A stretch of 64,000 bases of DNA from Monarcha castaneiventris obscurior (GCA_026261815.1 JAMPIT010000484.1:9274501-9338500); one strand, 5' to 3'. Positions 1-13,100 are shown, numbered from the stretch's first letter. Numbers and translations are program-made. Notes: generated from the sequence alone by a model not told the origin.

Positions 1-3000
1 TGTCTGATGGTTGCTTGCCTGCAGCATGCTGTGCTGAGTCAAATGTATGTGCAGATCACAAGCCCAGTGGATGCAGGACTATTTTTAGACTGAGGATACT
101 ATGTTGAAGAAGAATAGACAGACCATGGAAACCAGAAAGTTTTAAAAATAATTCTGAGCTAAAATTAAGCATATGAGGAAGAGCAGCACGATAAGGTAAG
201 CTTGCAGATGCTGCCTTTCCTGTATCTTCACTATGTAGACATGGAAGGTGATAAAGTGACATGAAAAGAGTTTCTTCCCTTAGTCACTGCTGCTTTCCTT
301 TGCTTTGTAGGTTGGCAGGCTCCCCAAAAACCTGCTCTCAGATTGCAGGTAGCCCTTGTGTCTAACCAGGGAGATGAAAAGGCCCACTCAAACATTCACT
401 CCCCTGTTACAAACCCATTCTGCAAGTCATAGATTTCCAGGTTTCTAAAACAGTCTAAATCTGTCAGAGCAAAACACTAAAAGATTAAAAACAACAACCA
501 AATTATCTGCAACAGCATATTGTTTGAAATATGTGCAGACGACCCTCAGAAATTGGCCAAGCTCCTACAGAGAACAAGGCAAAGCCATGTGGTGATGTGC
601 ATCCTGAAATAATGGAGAAATTCCCTTCAAGCCCAAGCCTGGGAGATGGTTTTAATTCAATGTGTGTGAGGAAGATGCATGGATGAGGCAACTGTGGGAT
701 TCTTTCTCCCAGATGATAGCTGTGTGCACTGTGCCCAAGCAGGGTGCCTTCAGAGGAGGCAAAGTTAAAAACACAGCTGGGAACAGGGGATTCCTGGTGC
801 CAGGAGGTGCCATTCCCTATGTCCGTCCCTGAGAGGCACCTCCAGCCCAGTGCCACCCCACACCTCTGCTTTGCATGGCTGAATGAGACAAACACTTTCA
901 ATCTCCTTTCGTAAGAGGAGATTACCATGTAAGAGCTTAATTAACTTGTAGCTTTCCTCCGCCCATGTCTCAGTTCAATCTCATTCTTTCCTTGCACATA
1001 GATAGCTGGGAAGGCATATGGGCTTCCAGACATCCTGGGGTTCATCCAGCAGTTCTGTCAGCCAGAGCTGGTGCACTGCCTCACACCACACTACCCTGTC
1101 TCACCGGTAGCCTCTGGTGCTGGCATTTGCATCCTTGTGTCCCTTGCTAATTAACTGAGTGCCCTTTGGCTTTTGCACCCAGGTAACTACAGCAGATTTT
1201 AAGCATATTTGGCTCATGAGAAGGCCTTGACGAGCACCTTTCAGAGCTGCCTTGTCCCCTCATGCTACCCTGCTCAAGAGGTGATATTTTCCCTTCAGTT
1301 GAGGTTTATTTTTTAAGTTTCCCCTTATTTCTTCTCCTTTTTTTTTATTTTTTAATATTACATTACAACTTCCACTGAAAAGCTTTGTTGGAATCTACAG
1401 AAAGGCCACTGTGCTGTCTTTGTCAAAGAAGTCACCTGCCTTGTCTTAGTGCATTAAATCACAATCCACCTTTTATAAAATCTTGTTCCATCTTATTCCA
1501 TTTCCTTCCATATATCTTTGAGTACTTTTCTCCTCAAAGTCTGTTCTAAAACCTTGCACCATATGAGAACAAATTACTAAGCCCATAATTGCTCACATTT
1601 TTGTCCTTTCTTCCTTCCCAAATTTTTAGAACATCCCTGTTTTTTTCACAGAAGCAAAGCCTGTACAATCACTTTCTGCCTGCCTCTCCCTAATAGTTTT
1701 TAGCTCTTTAACCAATTCCATCTTCAGTTTGACAGAAGGGCACAGCTCACTAAGATAATTAAGTCCCTGAAAGCTTAATGAAAATAGCTGAGCAGGAGGA
1801 GAAGGGATCCCCAGTGCCATGCAGCTCTGCAGCCTGTGAGCACAGCACTGTGGGGCAAGAGGTGCTCAGCAAGGAGCTGAGATAAACACTGGTGAGCAGG
1901 AACAGCTTCAGATGGGCTCTCAGCTCCTCTGACACCAAAGTCAATCAAACGCCTTGGATCTGTAGCAAAAGAAGATTAATTAATTGCAGAGCTCTTGTAG
2001 CCACTTGTTGAAATGTAGGCTTTATTCTGATTTTTCTCAGGTATGCAGTGCTGTTCCAGCACTCCAGGGTTTCAGCTGTCCTGGCCCATTGGTTTGGCAG
2101 TGCTTTATTTTAGCAAGAGTGCTTTGGATCCTGTTTTGTGCCGACCAGCCAACATTCCACACCATCTGTACACACCTTCCTGCACCCTTCACAGGAAAGA
2201 CCAGACATGTTTAGCTCTTTCTCTCCGCTCTTTCTCAGCTCTTTCTCTCTGTCCTAATTTACGATTTTAAAGGAGACTTCCAAAGGATTGCTAAAGATTT
2301 TTCATCTCCACACACACTGCAAATTGTGTTCCCATCCTATAGCATATTGGGCACAGCAGTGGTTCCTATAAGAGTAATTGAAGCTGTGTGGGGAGAGTTA
2401 TATTCTTATCCCATCATATAACACAAACCCCTGGGGTTTTATCAATTTTTCAACAAGACTGACTGAAGCCAAGAGCAACTTGCTCCAATTTAAAACCCTC
2501 CCAGGGAGCCTGTGCCTCCACAGGATACTGCTGGGGCCCCTACTACCAAGTGCTGGGCACAGCTGCCTGGTTCAGGTGGTTTCTGACTCCATCTCTCCCC
2601 ATGACCAGCAAATGGAAATTCCAATTCTTTGCACACTCCTTCATCATTTCCCTCTATTCCTTCCAGCAGTTTTCCTTCAGTTTTCAGCTTGCTGTGCATT
2701 TTTGACACAGTTTCTGTGGTTGCACTTCCTAGCCATTAACCTCTTACACCTCCATTCTGTTTACCATCAGCTGGTTGCATGAGAGCGTTGGTTATACGGG
2801 GGTGGATCAGCTATACTGGGGTACCCCTGCCTTGGCCATGCCTGTTGTGCACCTGGCAGACATCCAAGCCTCAGCCTTCCCTTCTCTGGGCCTACCAAAT
2901 TCTGCAGCTTTGCACAGCTTCCCTTCGCCAGCTGTTAACAGAGTGCAGCAAAAGAGGTTTGGCCTATGTGCAGCATCTTATAAATTTCAAGTGCCTTGCA

Positions 3001-3170
3001 TTAAACATCCACCCCATTGTTCATTGCTCAGGGTTTGGGGAGATCACAGCAGGAGAATCATGTGGTGATTCATGCCAAGCCATGCAGGAAGTAGCGATAG
3101 TATTGATAGTACTTTATTCACATTTACAAATGAAAGACCAAATGTGTTTCTTATTGATTTCCCTGTTTAG
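1..3170. other. AT-richer flank, probably intronic or upstream sequence of IHO1; no coding exon recognised
   Basis: This stretch is clearly AT-richer than the rest of the window and carries only short unrelated reading frames on both strands. The first IHO1 exon that I recognise begins at 3171 with an incoming split codon, so earlier exons must exist upstream. I looked for the expected preceding coiled-coil exon on the + strand here and did not find it. It may lie left of the window or be too diverged to see. A pyrimidine-rich run of repeated ctctttctc-like units sits near 2213-2250. Confidence 0.4.
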
Positions 3171-5370
3171 TGGAAGATGCTCTTCAAAGTCACTGCAGCT
3201 TGGTGCTGAAAGCTTTGACAGATAAAAGCCAAATGGAGCAGGCACTGCTGGAGATGGAGAGGAGACTTGCAGCCGTAAGTGAAGAAATTAATCCTTTATT
3301 CTGAATCCTCATTCTGAATTTCTCCTGCTTCTTCAAAATAATAACTGAATATTAAATTGACTTCAAATGCTGGATTATAAACCAGACCACTGCTGTTATA
3401 ATGAAAGGGGAAAGATATATTAAAATGCTAATTCCAGGCCAGTTACTGACAGAGGCTTACCCAAGAGCTGGCTAACAGTGCTGTAAGCTCTGATGAAGCC
3501 CTGGTCAGTAAGAGAGGAAGCCAACAGTGCCTTGTTGTGGCAGGCCGTGATGGAGCACTCACTGCTTCCTCACCTGGCACATGCCTTCACTGGAGGAGGT
3601 GACGCAGTGCATGCCTGTGAGGGAGAGCACCTCACAGAAGTGCAGCACCTTGTCCCTTCAGACAGGTGTTTTCCAGGGAGAGGAAACAAGACATGAAAAG
3701 AAAACAAGTGGATGTCAGAGACATGAGAATGAACTGTCAGAGACCTCCTGAACAGGTCTGGTTTCTCCAAAGGCCCTGCTACAGGAAGTGCTTTTGGCAA
3801 GGATGTGTCACACCAGCATGTGAGAAGGCAGCACTCCTAGGAGAGGGGGCACGCTGTGGGTTAGGGGGATCCTCCAGTCCCAAGCCTCTCACCTTTATGG
3901 GACAGTTTGAGGATATGTATTACACAGGAAGATACAAATTGCTTATCTTTGGGTCAATACCAAACTGACACACGGTACCTAAAACTTTTACTCTTGTGCC
4001 TTATGGTGGGTTTTTTACTGCTTCTGCTCTGCTTTCTGCTTCCCCAGAAAGATGTGGAGATTTTGGATTTGAAATCAAGTATCCAGCTGCTGAAGGAGAG
4101 TCTGGAGTCTCTGCCAGCCCAGATGAATGACCAGTTCCTGAAAGTGTGTAAAGAACTCGGCTTCCTGAAGCTCTGTAATACCTCAGCTGAGAAGCACACG
4201 CTTGTGTCTAGTGCCAGCCTGCCCCCTCACATGACCGATAAGTCTTTCCAGACCTCCCCTGGGCTCTGCCAGCACTGTGTCCTGAGTGAGGAGCACCCAC
4301 ATTGGCCATGCTGCCCAGGCAGGGGAGTTTGCAGCTGCTCAGGCCGGTCTCATTTCCCCCGTGTGACAGTGGGGCAGCAACACGGAGACTCTCCTGGAAG
4401 GAACCAGGTCACTGGAGATGGCACATCTAAGGGTGACCTAAACGCAGCCTCAGGCGACAAATCCAGCCCCATTGCTACAGCAGCCTGTGGCAGAGCAAAC
4501 ACATTTTTGCAGGAGGTGAAATACAGCTTGGAGACACAGAGCTGTGCTGCCCATCCTTGCATGTGCTGGGCTGGCAGACATTTTCTGGGGAGTAGTCAGA
4601 AGAAACACTGTCCTGTGCTCCCAGAAATGCCTCTTCCAACCCCACTGAGAAAGGCGTTCAGGAGAGGCAGTCGAGGGTTTGAACCCCTGACACCATCACA
4701 GCAGCAGCACCCTGAAGTTTGCCACCATTCTGCACAGAAAGCGACACCTGGGCAAAGACACAGGAACTGGTCCACAGACAATGAGGTGGAGAAGGCAGCT
4801 GTAGGGAACAAAACAAAACAGAGTCCAGGAAGGATGTCCTGGAAAAAAGCAATAGGGAAAAAGAAAACTTACTCCACTAAGAGGAAAGGCGAACACTCTG
4901 GATGTGCTGACAGTGGGATGAAGCAGAGGAAGGCAAATGGGATTATTGACTTGGAAAGCTCCAGAAAAAAGTGCCTTCCCAGATACTTGGTTGATCTCAA
5001 TTCAGAAAACTCTGACCCAGTTTTTGCAGCTCCCCATCAGGAGATCCTCAGCAGTGCTCAGCTGGGGCTTACAAAGAATTTCCCACCAGTGCCGCGCTCT
5101 GATAAAAGCCCACAACAACTTGCAAGCAGAAGAAGGAGAAGTCTCGAAATGAAAAAAAGAGTGGATGTTTCCAGTGTAAGAAGGTATCTCTTGGATTCGT
5201 CTCCCGAGGATGATGTACTTTCTCTGTGTAGCACAACAGGTGTAAAGCAAATGAGCTGCTTCAGCCTCCAAAGCCCCTCAAGCTCCAAGAAACCACATCC
5301 TGTCAATCCACTGGCTCAGCAGAATACAGCCTGTTGCTCTTTACTGTTTGATTGTGATTCTTCTGATTGA
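3171..5370 (+). CDS. IHO1: IHO1 (CCDC36), interactor of HORMAD1, last two coding exons, 5' part missing
   Basis: IHO1 is a meiotic chromosome-axis protein that works with HORMAD1 and REC114/MEI4 to promote programmed DNA double-strand breaks. Two exons are seen: 3171-3274 (acceptor ccctgtttag, donor gtaagt) and 4048-5370 (acceptor tccccag, stop TGA). The phases fit: the first ends on a codon boundary and the second begins on one. The first exon encodes a coiled coil containing KSQMEQALLEMERRL, which aligns with the human block NMEQAILEMKKRF. The second continues the coil (KDVEILDLKSSIQLL), then a SFQTSP motif matching the human SASQTSP, then a long basic Ser/Lys-rich region, and ends in LLFDCDSSD, like the acidic human C terminus. 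The extension of this frame upstream of 4048 is intron and not protein. In mammals IHO1 lies at 3p21.31, away from PRRT3, so the neighbourhood is unusual. The assignment rests on remembered human sequence. Confidence 0.8.
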
Positions 5371-6460
5371 AGGGGTTTATTTCATGCTCGGAGCCCTTAG
5401 TGCAGGATGACCATTTCAGTTGCAGTTTATTCCTCTAGGATAATTTTGTTCTGCCGGGGGACCCCAGCAGAACAAATTTTTTTTTCTTTTTTTTTTTAGT
5501 TAGGGTTAAGGTGTGTTACCTGCTTAGTCAGAGGCAAGACTCAGGCCTGGATGCTTGAAAGTGCTATTGCCCAGTTTGAGATATTGTAAGGGGCTATGTG
5601 GGGTCTGAGCAGGGCTCTCCCCTGGCTTGGAAAGCTGAGGGGATCTATATTGCTTTGCTTGCCCGCTCCCAGCAGAGATGCCATGGGCTTGAGTTGCCAA
5701 AGTATTTACACAGCAGCAAAGTACCTGACATTCCCAGGGAGGAGTGGGCTGGCAGAGCAGAGGGTCAGCCCTCCCATCGGATTTGGCACTGAGATCTACT
5801 GGAAACTTGTCACCTAGATCGATATAATGCTATCTCTGTGGCCAGAGGCTTCACTCTGTTTCTCACTTGTAGTATCTCTGTCACTTTGTTGAGTAAAAGT
5901 TCAAGTTTTTAGTAGAGTAGTGTTGTTCTGGTTGATTTCTATCAGGTTCAGATTTGTCTCAAGAGTTGTTTGTGAACTTTGGGCAGGGACAGGTTTAACC
6001 GGGGAAATCCAAACCCCAACGTCTCAGGTTCCTCTACTATTCTATGTCTTCTCCTTACAGGCTGAAATTCCTCAGTTTCAGAGATTCCAGGAAGTTATTT
6101 TGTTTCTACTTTATTTGTCTTTTGTATCTCTTGGCTGATTATGGAATTCTCCAACATACCCTTTTCAAGGGCAGTGGCTCTCAGAGGCCAAAGATACAAT
6201 AGACAGATCCAGCAGATGAGATGTTGGACAGTCCCAATTCCCATAGAGCAACTCTTTTCAGGGTACCCAGTTGTGGCTGTGGGCAGCTCCCACTGCTTTG
6301 GGCATTTGTGTCACGTTTGATTTTTGATCTGAAATGTTATCAGCAAAAGAAGCATTTTGGTGTTGACAAAACCATATTGCCAAAAATCCAAATTATCCAG
6401 CTTTGTCATCCCGAAGGAAATGGCTGGGATCCCCTTTTTCTGGCTTAAATAAACTCATCT
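5371..6460 (+). other. Probable IHO1 3' untranslated region
   Basis: No gene is seen here. The region follows the IHO1 stop codon and ends near the first clear AATAAA on the + strand at 6448-6453. It includes a short inverted repeat, gttctgc...gcagaac, around 5449-5475, followed by a T-rich run. A 3' UTR of about 1.1 kb is an inference from that signal. Confidence 0.5.
6448..6453 (+). terminator. Candidate IHO1 polyadenylation signal AATAAA
   Basis: This is the first canonical AATAAA downstream of the IHO1 stop codon on the coding strand. The cleavage site was not determined. Confidence 0.5.
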
Positions 6461-8137
6461 TCACCAAAGCCCAGTGCCTCTATTTTCATTTTTTGGTAGA
6501 GGAAGGGTCCTGTTCCAGCAGGAGAACCTGCAGCTGCTCTTTAGCTGTTTAACTCCCCTGGATTGTAAAATTGGGAGGATTCCTTTTTTAGCTCCTCTCT
6601 GGTGTTTAAAGATGGAAACCTTCACCCTTCCAGCTTAACATTGGTCCAGTGATGTTAATTAGCAAGGAGAAGGGGGGGTGGGGGGGGGACAGTCAGATAT
6701 GGGGAGCACACAGAACCTTGGGACCCCCCTGTCAGTAAAGGGGGCTGGTGATGGCTGCCAGCAGCAGTGGCTGTTCGTTTCACATTGCCCTTGTGTACCT
6801 GCCTCCCCAACAACCCCAGCACGGCCTTTACTGGGCAAAACCTGTTCGGTGGGCTTGCCACCCCATGCGCTTTGGGATTGGCAAGGACAAGTGCAGGCCT
6901 CTGTGCAGCCCTTGGCCTTGATGCAGGGAGCTCGGCAGCACATGGCTGAGCTTGGAGGGACCTCTGGAGGTGTCTGCTGCAAGCCCCTGTGCAGAGGCAG
7001 AGCAGGGACTGGCACCTTGGCACCCCAAGATGGAGCATCAGTGCTGTGGGATGCAACACAGGGATGCCCTGGGGAGCCCTGCAGCTCCCTGCCACACGCA
7101 CAACCTGGAACATAGCACAAAACAAAATCCCTGGAGATGGAGGTGTAACAGCAACAGCAGCCAGCAATGCCTCCCCATGTGTAGGACAACTTCCCTGGTG
7201 AATGGGATAAAGCCCCAGGGTGCCACCCTAGCCCCACAGCCCCCCTGCGTGTTCCCACTCAGGGTCTCCTCCTGGGCTTTAGCTGCCAACAATGGCCGTT
7301 GGCTGTGACAATGGCAGCCCCTCTCCCAGCCTTGCTGGAAAAAAACGGAGGCATGCAGACTGCAGGGCAGCAGACTTCCCAGACACTCTGCTTGCACCCT
7401 GGTGGAGCTGGTCCTGCCTCCCAGCCTATACTCCCAGATCACTGTCACTGGCTCCTTGCTGGATCAGCCATGCCCCAGGTATGTGTGGTTTCTCCTGGCC
7501 TTTGCCTCCATGAAGCTGCCAGTAGTGGTGTTTGTAGTGGTCTTGTCCCACCCTTCAACCAGGGAAGGTGCCAGGGTGGTTCCTCCTGCAGCACAGCCAA
7601 GAAGGACTGTGGAGGGCACAGGGCAGAACCATAAAACACACGAAGTGGTCAGAAAAAAAAGCAAAGTTGGGATCCAGGCTGTCTGAGGGCATTTAATTGG
7701 GGCAATTTTCTCTGAAACTCTGAAACTGGAGTTTTGGAGATTTCTTGCGGGAGAACCCAGGAGAAAGGGGAGAACAGTGATCAAAAGCCTGTGACACCTA
7801 GATGGCCATGGGCACAGGGGTTGAGAGAACTGGTTGCATCCTCCACCCAGCATTCCCAGCTGTGCAGGCAGCAGGCAGGTGGCTGCTGCAGCAGCACAGA
7901 GCAGGGGGCTCAGCTTTTCATCTGCCAGTGAGTCGCTTGGCAGAGGAGGAAACCTCTGACAGCACCGAGGATGTGGAGGTGGCTGCTGTGCCCCTGCCTT
8001 GTGCTAAAGGTGTTCCAATGACTGTGGTATATAGGGCACAGCCAGCTCCCTTCCCACAGTCCCACTGCACACTCAGCACTGCGGCTGCACCATCCTCAGG
8101 ATGAGACCATTCAGCTGCGGTGGTGCCCAGTGCTGGA

Positions 8138-8220
8138 AGTGCCTGGTGCAGTGCAGGATCACCTTCACTCTCCCCCTGGCAGTGCCTGGTGCAGTGCAGG
8201 ATCACCTTCACTCTCCCCCT
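8138..8220. repeat. Direct tandem duplication, period 43 bp, two copies
   Basis: The unit beginning agtgcctggtgcagtgcagg starts at 8138 and again at 8181, and the copies agree through the shared tcaccttcactctccccctg end. Near-identity suggests a recent duplication. Confidence 0.9.
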
Positions 8221-8827
8221 GTGTGGCCTCCCCAGCACTAATCCCCAGACTAGCTGCCTGCCCTGCCTGCTCTCTGGGGCCCAGTGCACTGGCATTGCCC
8301 AAATTCCTGGACCCTGCACTCAACTGGCTGCCACAGCCTCCTGACCCCACAGAGGAGAGGATCGGGGACCAGGAATGCCCCATGCTCTGGTGGTGAACAC
8401 AATGCCCCAGGAATGAAGAGGTGGCAGGGAGCAGGAGTGGGGCACTGCGTGCTGCTGCCAGCACACAGGTGCTGTCATGGGGACCTGAGGTGCCACATGC
8501 CCCTGCTGGCCTGGCGAGAGAAAAGCGAGGGTGATAACAGGACTTTGCCAAGGCTCTGGCGGCTCAAGCACTGCTGAGGTGTAGGCAGGGAGGAGCAGGG
8601 GTGCAGGCAGGGAGCTGGAGTGCAGGCATCACCATGCAGGATGGAGTCCTGAGCTGGTGTGACTTTGTGGCGCTGTGGCCGTACCATTGCCAGCCCCAGC
8701 CCTGGCAGGGTGGGCAGTTTTCCAGCCGGACAGTTAAGCAGATTAACTAATTACCTGAACCTTGGCAGGGTCCCACAGCCCAGCGGCTGCCAAGGCGCTG
8801 TATATCCGTGCCGGGCGCTTGGGAGAC

Positions 8828-8875
8828 AAGTGTGGGGCAGGTTTGGGGCAAGTGTGGGGCAAGTGTGGGGTAGGG
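8828..8875. repeat. Short G/T-rich minisatellite, units near 11 bp
   Basis: Repeats of the form gtgtggggcaa occur about four times with small changes, just upstream of the PRRT3 CpG-rich region. Confidence 0.7.
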
Positions 8876-8929
8876 CACCCCCAGACCTTCCTCAGGACCC
8901 TGCTAGTGGGTCCGACAGCCCCCTCTCCC

Positions 8930-9720
8930 CGCCTATCCCTGGCGGCCGCGGGATCAGCCTCGGCCGCAGCCCGCTGCCACCGCGCTGCCAGCTCCGGGCA
9001 GCATCCCCCCTCCACCGCCCCGCCATGTCCTGCCCCGCGGGAACCTGCCCTGGTGCCCCTCCGGAATCCACGTCCCGGAGGATCCGCGCCACGGGGAACT
9101 CGTCCCCAGGAGTCCACCCCAGCTGAGCCCCACGGATCTCCCCGTTCCCGGCTCTGCGGGTCCCGTCCCGGCGGAGGCCCCGGCCATGCCCCGCGCCCCC
9201 CCCCTCCCGGTGCGGGCGGGCTCCCGCGCGGGTGCCCGCGGCTCGGGGCGGCGCGTGACCGGCTGCCGCCGCCGCACGCTCCGCCGCAGAGCCCGGCCCG
9301 CCCGCCCGCACCGGCACCGGCACCGGCACCGGCAGGTCAGCGCGGGGGGCTGCGGCTCCCGGGGCACCAGCACTGGGGCCACCAGTGCTGCGGCGGGCGG
9401 CGGGAGGGGGCTGGCGGCACCGCGGCTCTCGCACCGAGCGGCGGAACCGGCCCGGCGCGCTGCGGGCGGGGTTGGCGGGATGCGGCGGCCGCATCGTCCC
9501 CGCTCTGGTCCTGCACCGGCCGCGGCCCGACTCCGCAGCGCAGCCCCGCCGGTAACCCGCACCGCACCGCACCGCGGGGCCGCCGCCGCAGCACCCTGGC
9601 GGTCCCGGCCCGGCGGGTCTGAGCCGTGCGTGCGGCGGCAGCGCGGGGCACCGGGCCGGGCGTCCCGCCCGGATGCGGCCGGGGCGCGCCAAGGTGAACC
9701 GTGGGCGGCGGAGCGGGGCC
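8930..9720 (+). promoter_or_regulatory. CpG-rich putative PRRT3 promoter and non-coding first exon
   Basis: The sequence is extremely GC- and CpG-dense. PRRT3 coding begins in an exon whose acceptor ends at 10130, so at least one non-coding exon lies upstream. A plausible donor, ggcag followed by gtcagc, lies at about 9334, directly after a (caccgg)n run at about 9308-9333. The transcription start is inferred only from CpG density. Confidence 0.5.
9308..9333. repeat. Hexanucleotide (CACCGG)n run next to a putative splice donor
   Basis: About four consecutive caccgg units end right at a candidate donor in the PRRT3 5' region. Confidence 0.7.
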
Positions 9721-9754
9721 GCCGGCGGCGGGGACATCGGGAGAAGACACGGGG

Positions 9755-9990
9755 GATGGAGAACCGGGGAGGGGACACTGGGAGGGACACCAGGATTGAG
9801 CACCGGGGAGGGGACACTGGGGATGAAGCACCAGGAAAGGGACACCGTGGATGCTGGGGGTCGGGACCACTAAGCACCAAGGACCACCCACACCAGAGAC
9901 ACCGGGATGGGGAGCAGCAGGGGACACTGAGAAGGGAAGACTGGGAATGGGGCCACGGGGACGGGGACAGTTGGGAACAGAGTCCAGGGC
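9755..9990. repeat. Degenerate minisatellite in the PRRT3 5' intron
   Basis: Imperfect copies built from ggggacactgggga and gagcaccgg-like words recur with roughly 25-40 bp spacing. Confidence 0.6.
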
Positions 9991-10149
9991 TACCCGGGAA
10001 GGGACAGCCAAGCCACTGTCTCTGTCCCTGGGCAGTGGGGGGCCAAGGGCACAGCAGCCTCACGGCCAGTTGCAGGAGTTGCCTGGGCAGCTGCCGTGGA
10101 TCCTGGCTCACCAGACCCCCATCCCCACAGGGCTGACTCGGTACTCACC

Positions 10150-13100
10150 ATGGCTGCAGCACAGCTCGTCACCTGGGGGATGCTCCTGGCCACCGGGGTC
10201 CCTGCCAAGGCCCAGGGGGTGCTGTCAGCACCCTTAGGTGGGGACCCCTTGCACAGTCCTGCCTGGGGACAGCAGTGGCCAGGCCCATCCCCCACCTGGG
10301 AGGCATCGGGGGAGCCGAGTGGTGCCGGGGCCCCAAACAGTGAGCGCTGGGGAGTCAACAACCCCGTGCACTGGTCCCCATCGCTGCAAGCAGGGGATGG
10401 CACCAAGGCACCCCTGGAGATGGAAACCACTATGACAGGCACTGATACCAAGGTCTGGAGGGACGGCAGCACAGTCCCGGCTGTGACAGAGGAGCCGCTT
10501 GTTGCCTGGCAAGGACACGAGGCTGAAGGCCAGGACAGCTCCCTGCCCCACGGCTCTGCACTGGGGACACTGGGCCCTGAGGTGCCCACGGACAGAGGGG
10601 CAGACTCTCCAGCGCCACCCTGGGCAGGGCAGGACCTGTCCCTGTCCAGGCAGAGTGTCTCCAAGACAGTCGGCACCCCCAGCCCTAAGCCAACCATGTC
10701 CACCATTGCCCTGAACCCCATGCTGGCGGTGGGGATGAGGACAGCAGATGCCCACACAGAGGGACACACAGCGACAGAGGGGCACACAGGGGCCCCGGGC
10801 CTCTCTCAGAATGAGCAACTCACTTCAGCCGCCAGCCAGTCGGTCCCACTGGGCACAGACCCTGTGTCCGATCCCACAGGCACGGGGCTAGCCTGGGGTC
10901 TCCATGCTAGCCCTGGCTCTGCGCAGCCGGTGGGCAGCTGGGGGGACACGGGAGGGCCCCCCAGCCCCTCCCCGGCTCTGCCCAGCTCTGCCCCACGGCT
11001 GCGCCACACAGCCCCGTCCTGGCGGCTGGCTGAGCCCTGGACTCGAATGCTCCCGTCCCACCAGCGCAGCACTCGGAGGGCCCCACTCAGCCACGCCACC
11101 ACCAGCCCTGGGGATGCAGCCCCTCGCATGGACCCTGGGACGACGGGGCAGCGGGGACCCCAGCCCGCCCCAGAGTCTGTCCTCAGCACCGGCCCTGCGC
11201 CACCCCCCGCCTCCAGGACGGTCAATCCCGGCACCCCGAGCAGAGGTAGGAGCCAGAGCAGTGCGGGAGGACCCCTTGGTGGGGACCAAGCCCCCGCAAG
11301 TGTCAGCGCCCTGCTCTGCTCTCTCTCGCAGGGCTGCTGCCCGAGGAGGACGTCGGCTCCCCGCAGCAGGTCCGAGGCGCCGTGGGCCCTGCGAGCGTCC
11401 CAAATGCCACCAAGACGACCCCACAGCCAACAGCACATCCCACCATGGGGACGCTCGAGACAAGGCACTCAGGTGATACAGGGCTGCGTCCAAGCCCATC
11501 CGTTCTGCAGATGCTGTGGGAGCCGATCCCTGGGGCGTCGGGGCCGGCGGGGGGTGATGGCAGCTATCTTGGGCTGCCCAGCCGGGACACAGTGACACCT
11601 TCAATCAGGATTGCACCTGACAACGGCCTTAATCTACTCCTGCCCGCAGGGATTAGCGCTAAATGCTAGGTGGGTGGGGGCTTCCCCAAGGGGGTGGGGG
11701 ATGTGTGTGCCACCCCCTGCACTGCGCGTCCTGACAGAGAACCCCGGGAGGCACCGGTGGGCATAGCCCCAGCCAGCACAGGGCATCCCCCGCTGTAGTG
11801 TTGGGGTGCCACAGCTGATGCATCCCAGTGTGGGCCGGGTGCCACCAAGGCCCCCACTCCCCCCGACCGTCCCCGTCCTTCCTACCTGCAGACACGCCAG
11901 GGACACAGACCCCAGCCTCCAGCACTGCGACCCCCTCGGCCACGTGGAGACGGGCAGGGATGACGCCTCAGCCAGCCCCCCGAGATCCATCATCGCCGCA
12001 GCCACAGCCCAGCCATGCCCCCCCGGCGTCGGGGGCCAACGCAACCGGGCTGCGCTGGGCCGAGCTGCAGCACCAGCTGGGCTTCTCCTGGGGGGCCCAT
12101 GTCTATGGAGTGGCTGCCGTCTTCCTGCTGCTGGCGCTGGGCTGCCTGGCAGGATTGGCGGGGACAGCCATCCTACGGCCCCCACACCTGCCACACGTTG
12201 TTGGGGCCCACGGACTGCTGCTGGCCGCCTGCGTGCTGCGGGCCACTTTCCTGCTGCTGGATCCCTATGGGGCACGGGGCCGCCTGCCCGCCCCGGCCCT
12301 GCTGATGCTCAGCACAGCCCCTTTCCCCCTGCTGCTCGCCGCCTATGCCCTCCTGCTCCAGCGGCTGCAGCGCCTGGCCCAGCTTCAGCTGCTGCCAGCC
12401 CGACTGCGGGGGCTGCCAGCGCTGGGGGCTGTCGCTGCCCTGCAGACTGCGGTGATGGGGGTCGCCGACCTGCTGCCGCCTCGGCTGGGCCTCACCGCCG
12501 CGCTGGGGCTGCAGGCGCTGGGCTGCGTGGCGGGGGCTCTGCTGCTGCTGGGGGGGCTCTGGGGGTGCTGGCGGGTGCTGCGGGCGCCCTGCGAGGGGCC
12601 GGGGCTGCAGTCAGGGACGCGGGCGCTTCTGGCGGCAGCGGTGGCGGGGCTGCCAGTCTGCGGGCTGCAGCTCTACAGCGCTGTGTGGCTGCGAGGGGTC
12701 CTGGGGCCCTCCGGGCGCTTTTCCCGGCCCAGCTGGGCGGCACAGCTCTGGCTGCGGATCTGCGAGATGGGCACGGCCCTGGCGCTGCTGGCGGCCGCCT
12801 CCGAGCCCGTGTGCTGCCGGTGCCGCCGCCGGGGCCCCGCCGGCCACTCCTGCTGGGCCAAGGCACTGCGGTACTTCTTCGCCGGCCGCAAAGCTGAAGC
12901 ACCCGAATACCCCAACAACTGCTACGACTGGGCCGGTGGCAGCACCGGTGGCACCAGTGTGGAGCGGACACCTGCCAATGACATCTCCAAGAGCCTCATC
13001 CGCAACCCGGCAGAGCAGCTGCCCCTACGGGCTCTGAAGGACAGCAACGAGGCCTGGGCAGCTGGCAGCGGGATGCCAGGGCTCAGCCCCAAGTGCCCCA

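Larger units (their letters stand above)
6454..8900. other. Intergenic stretch between IHO1 and PRRT3
   Basis: I recognise no gene. Open frames of about 100-200 codons occur on both strands, but none has a protein pattern I know or convincing splice sites. The region holds a G-run near 6670-6690 and a 43-bp direct duplication at 8138-8220. A frame around 7930-8030 has mildly coding-like acidic composition, but nothing more supports it. Confidence 0.5.

Noticed and set aside
503..928. 141-codon minus-strand frame in the left flank
   Set aside because: No recognisable domain, no family resemblance and no splice or conservation support; it looks like chance.
3907..4047. Apparent N-terminal membrane segment (LLLLCLMVGFLLLLLCFLL) in frame with the IHO1 last exon
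   Set aside because: It is the translation of the intronic polypyrimidine tract directly before the acceptor at 4047; the exon starts at 4048 and joins in phase to 3171-3274.
6659..8551. Several 100-200 codon frames on both strands between IHO1 and PRRT3
   Set aside because: They overlap one another, have repetitive Cys/Pro/His composition and no known motif. I could not build a phased exon chain.
8762..10136. Long overlapping frames (up to 385 codons) on both strands in the PRRT3 CpG-rich region
   Set aside because: Stop-poor GC-rich DNA gives long frames in all phases. Composition is Arg/Pro/Ala-rich and unlike any protein I know.
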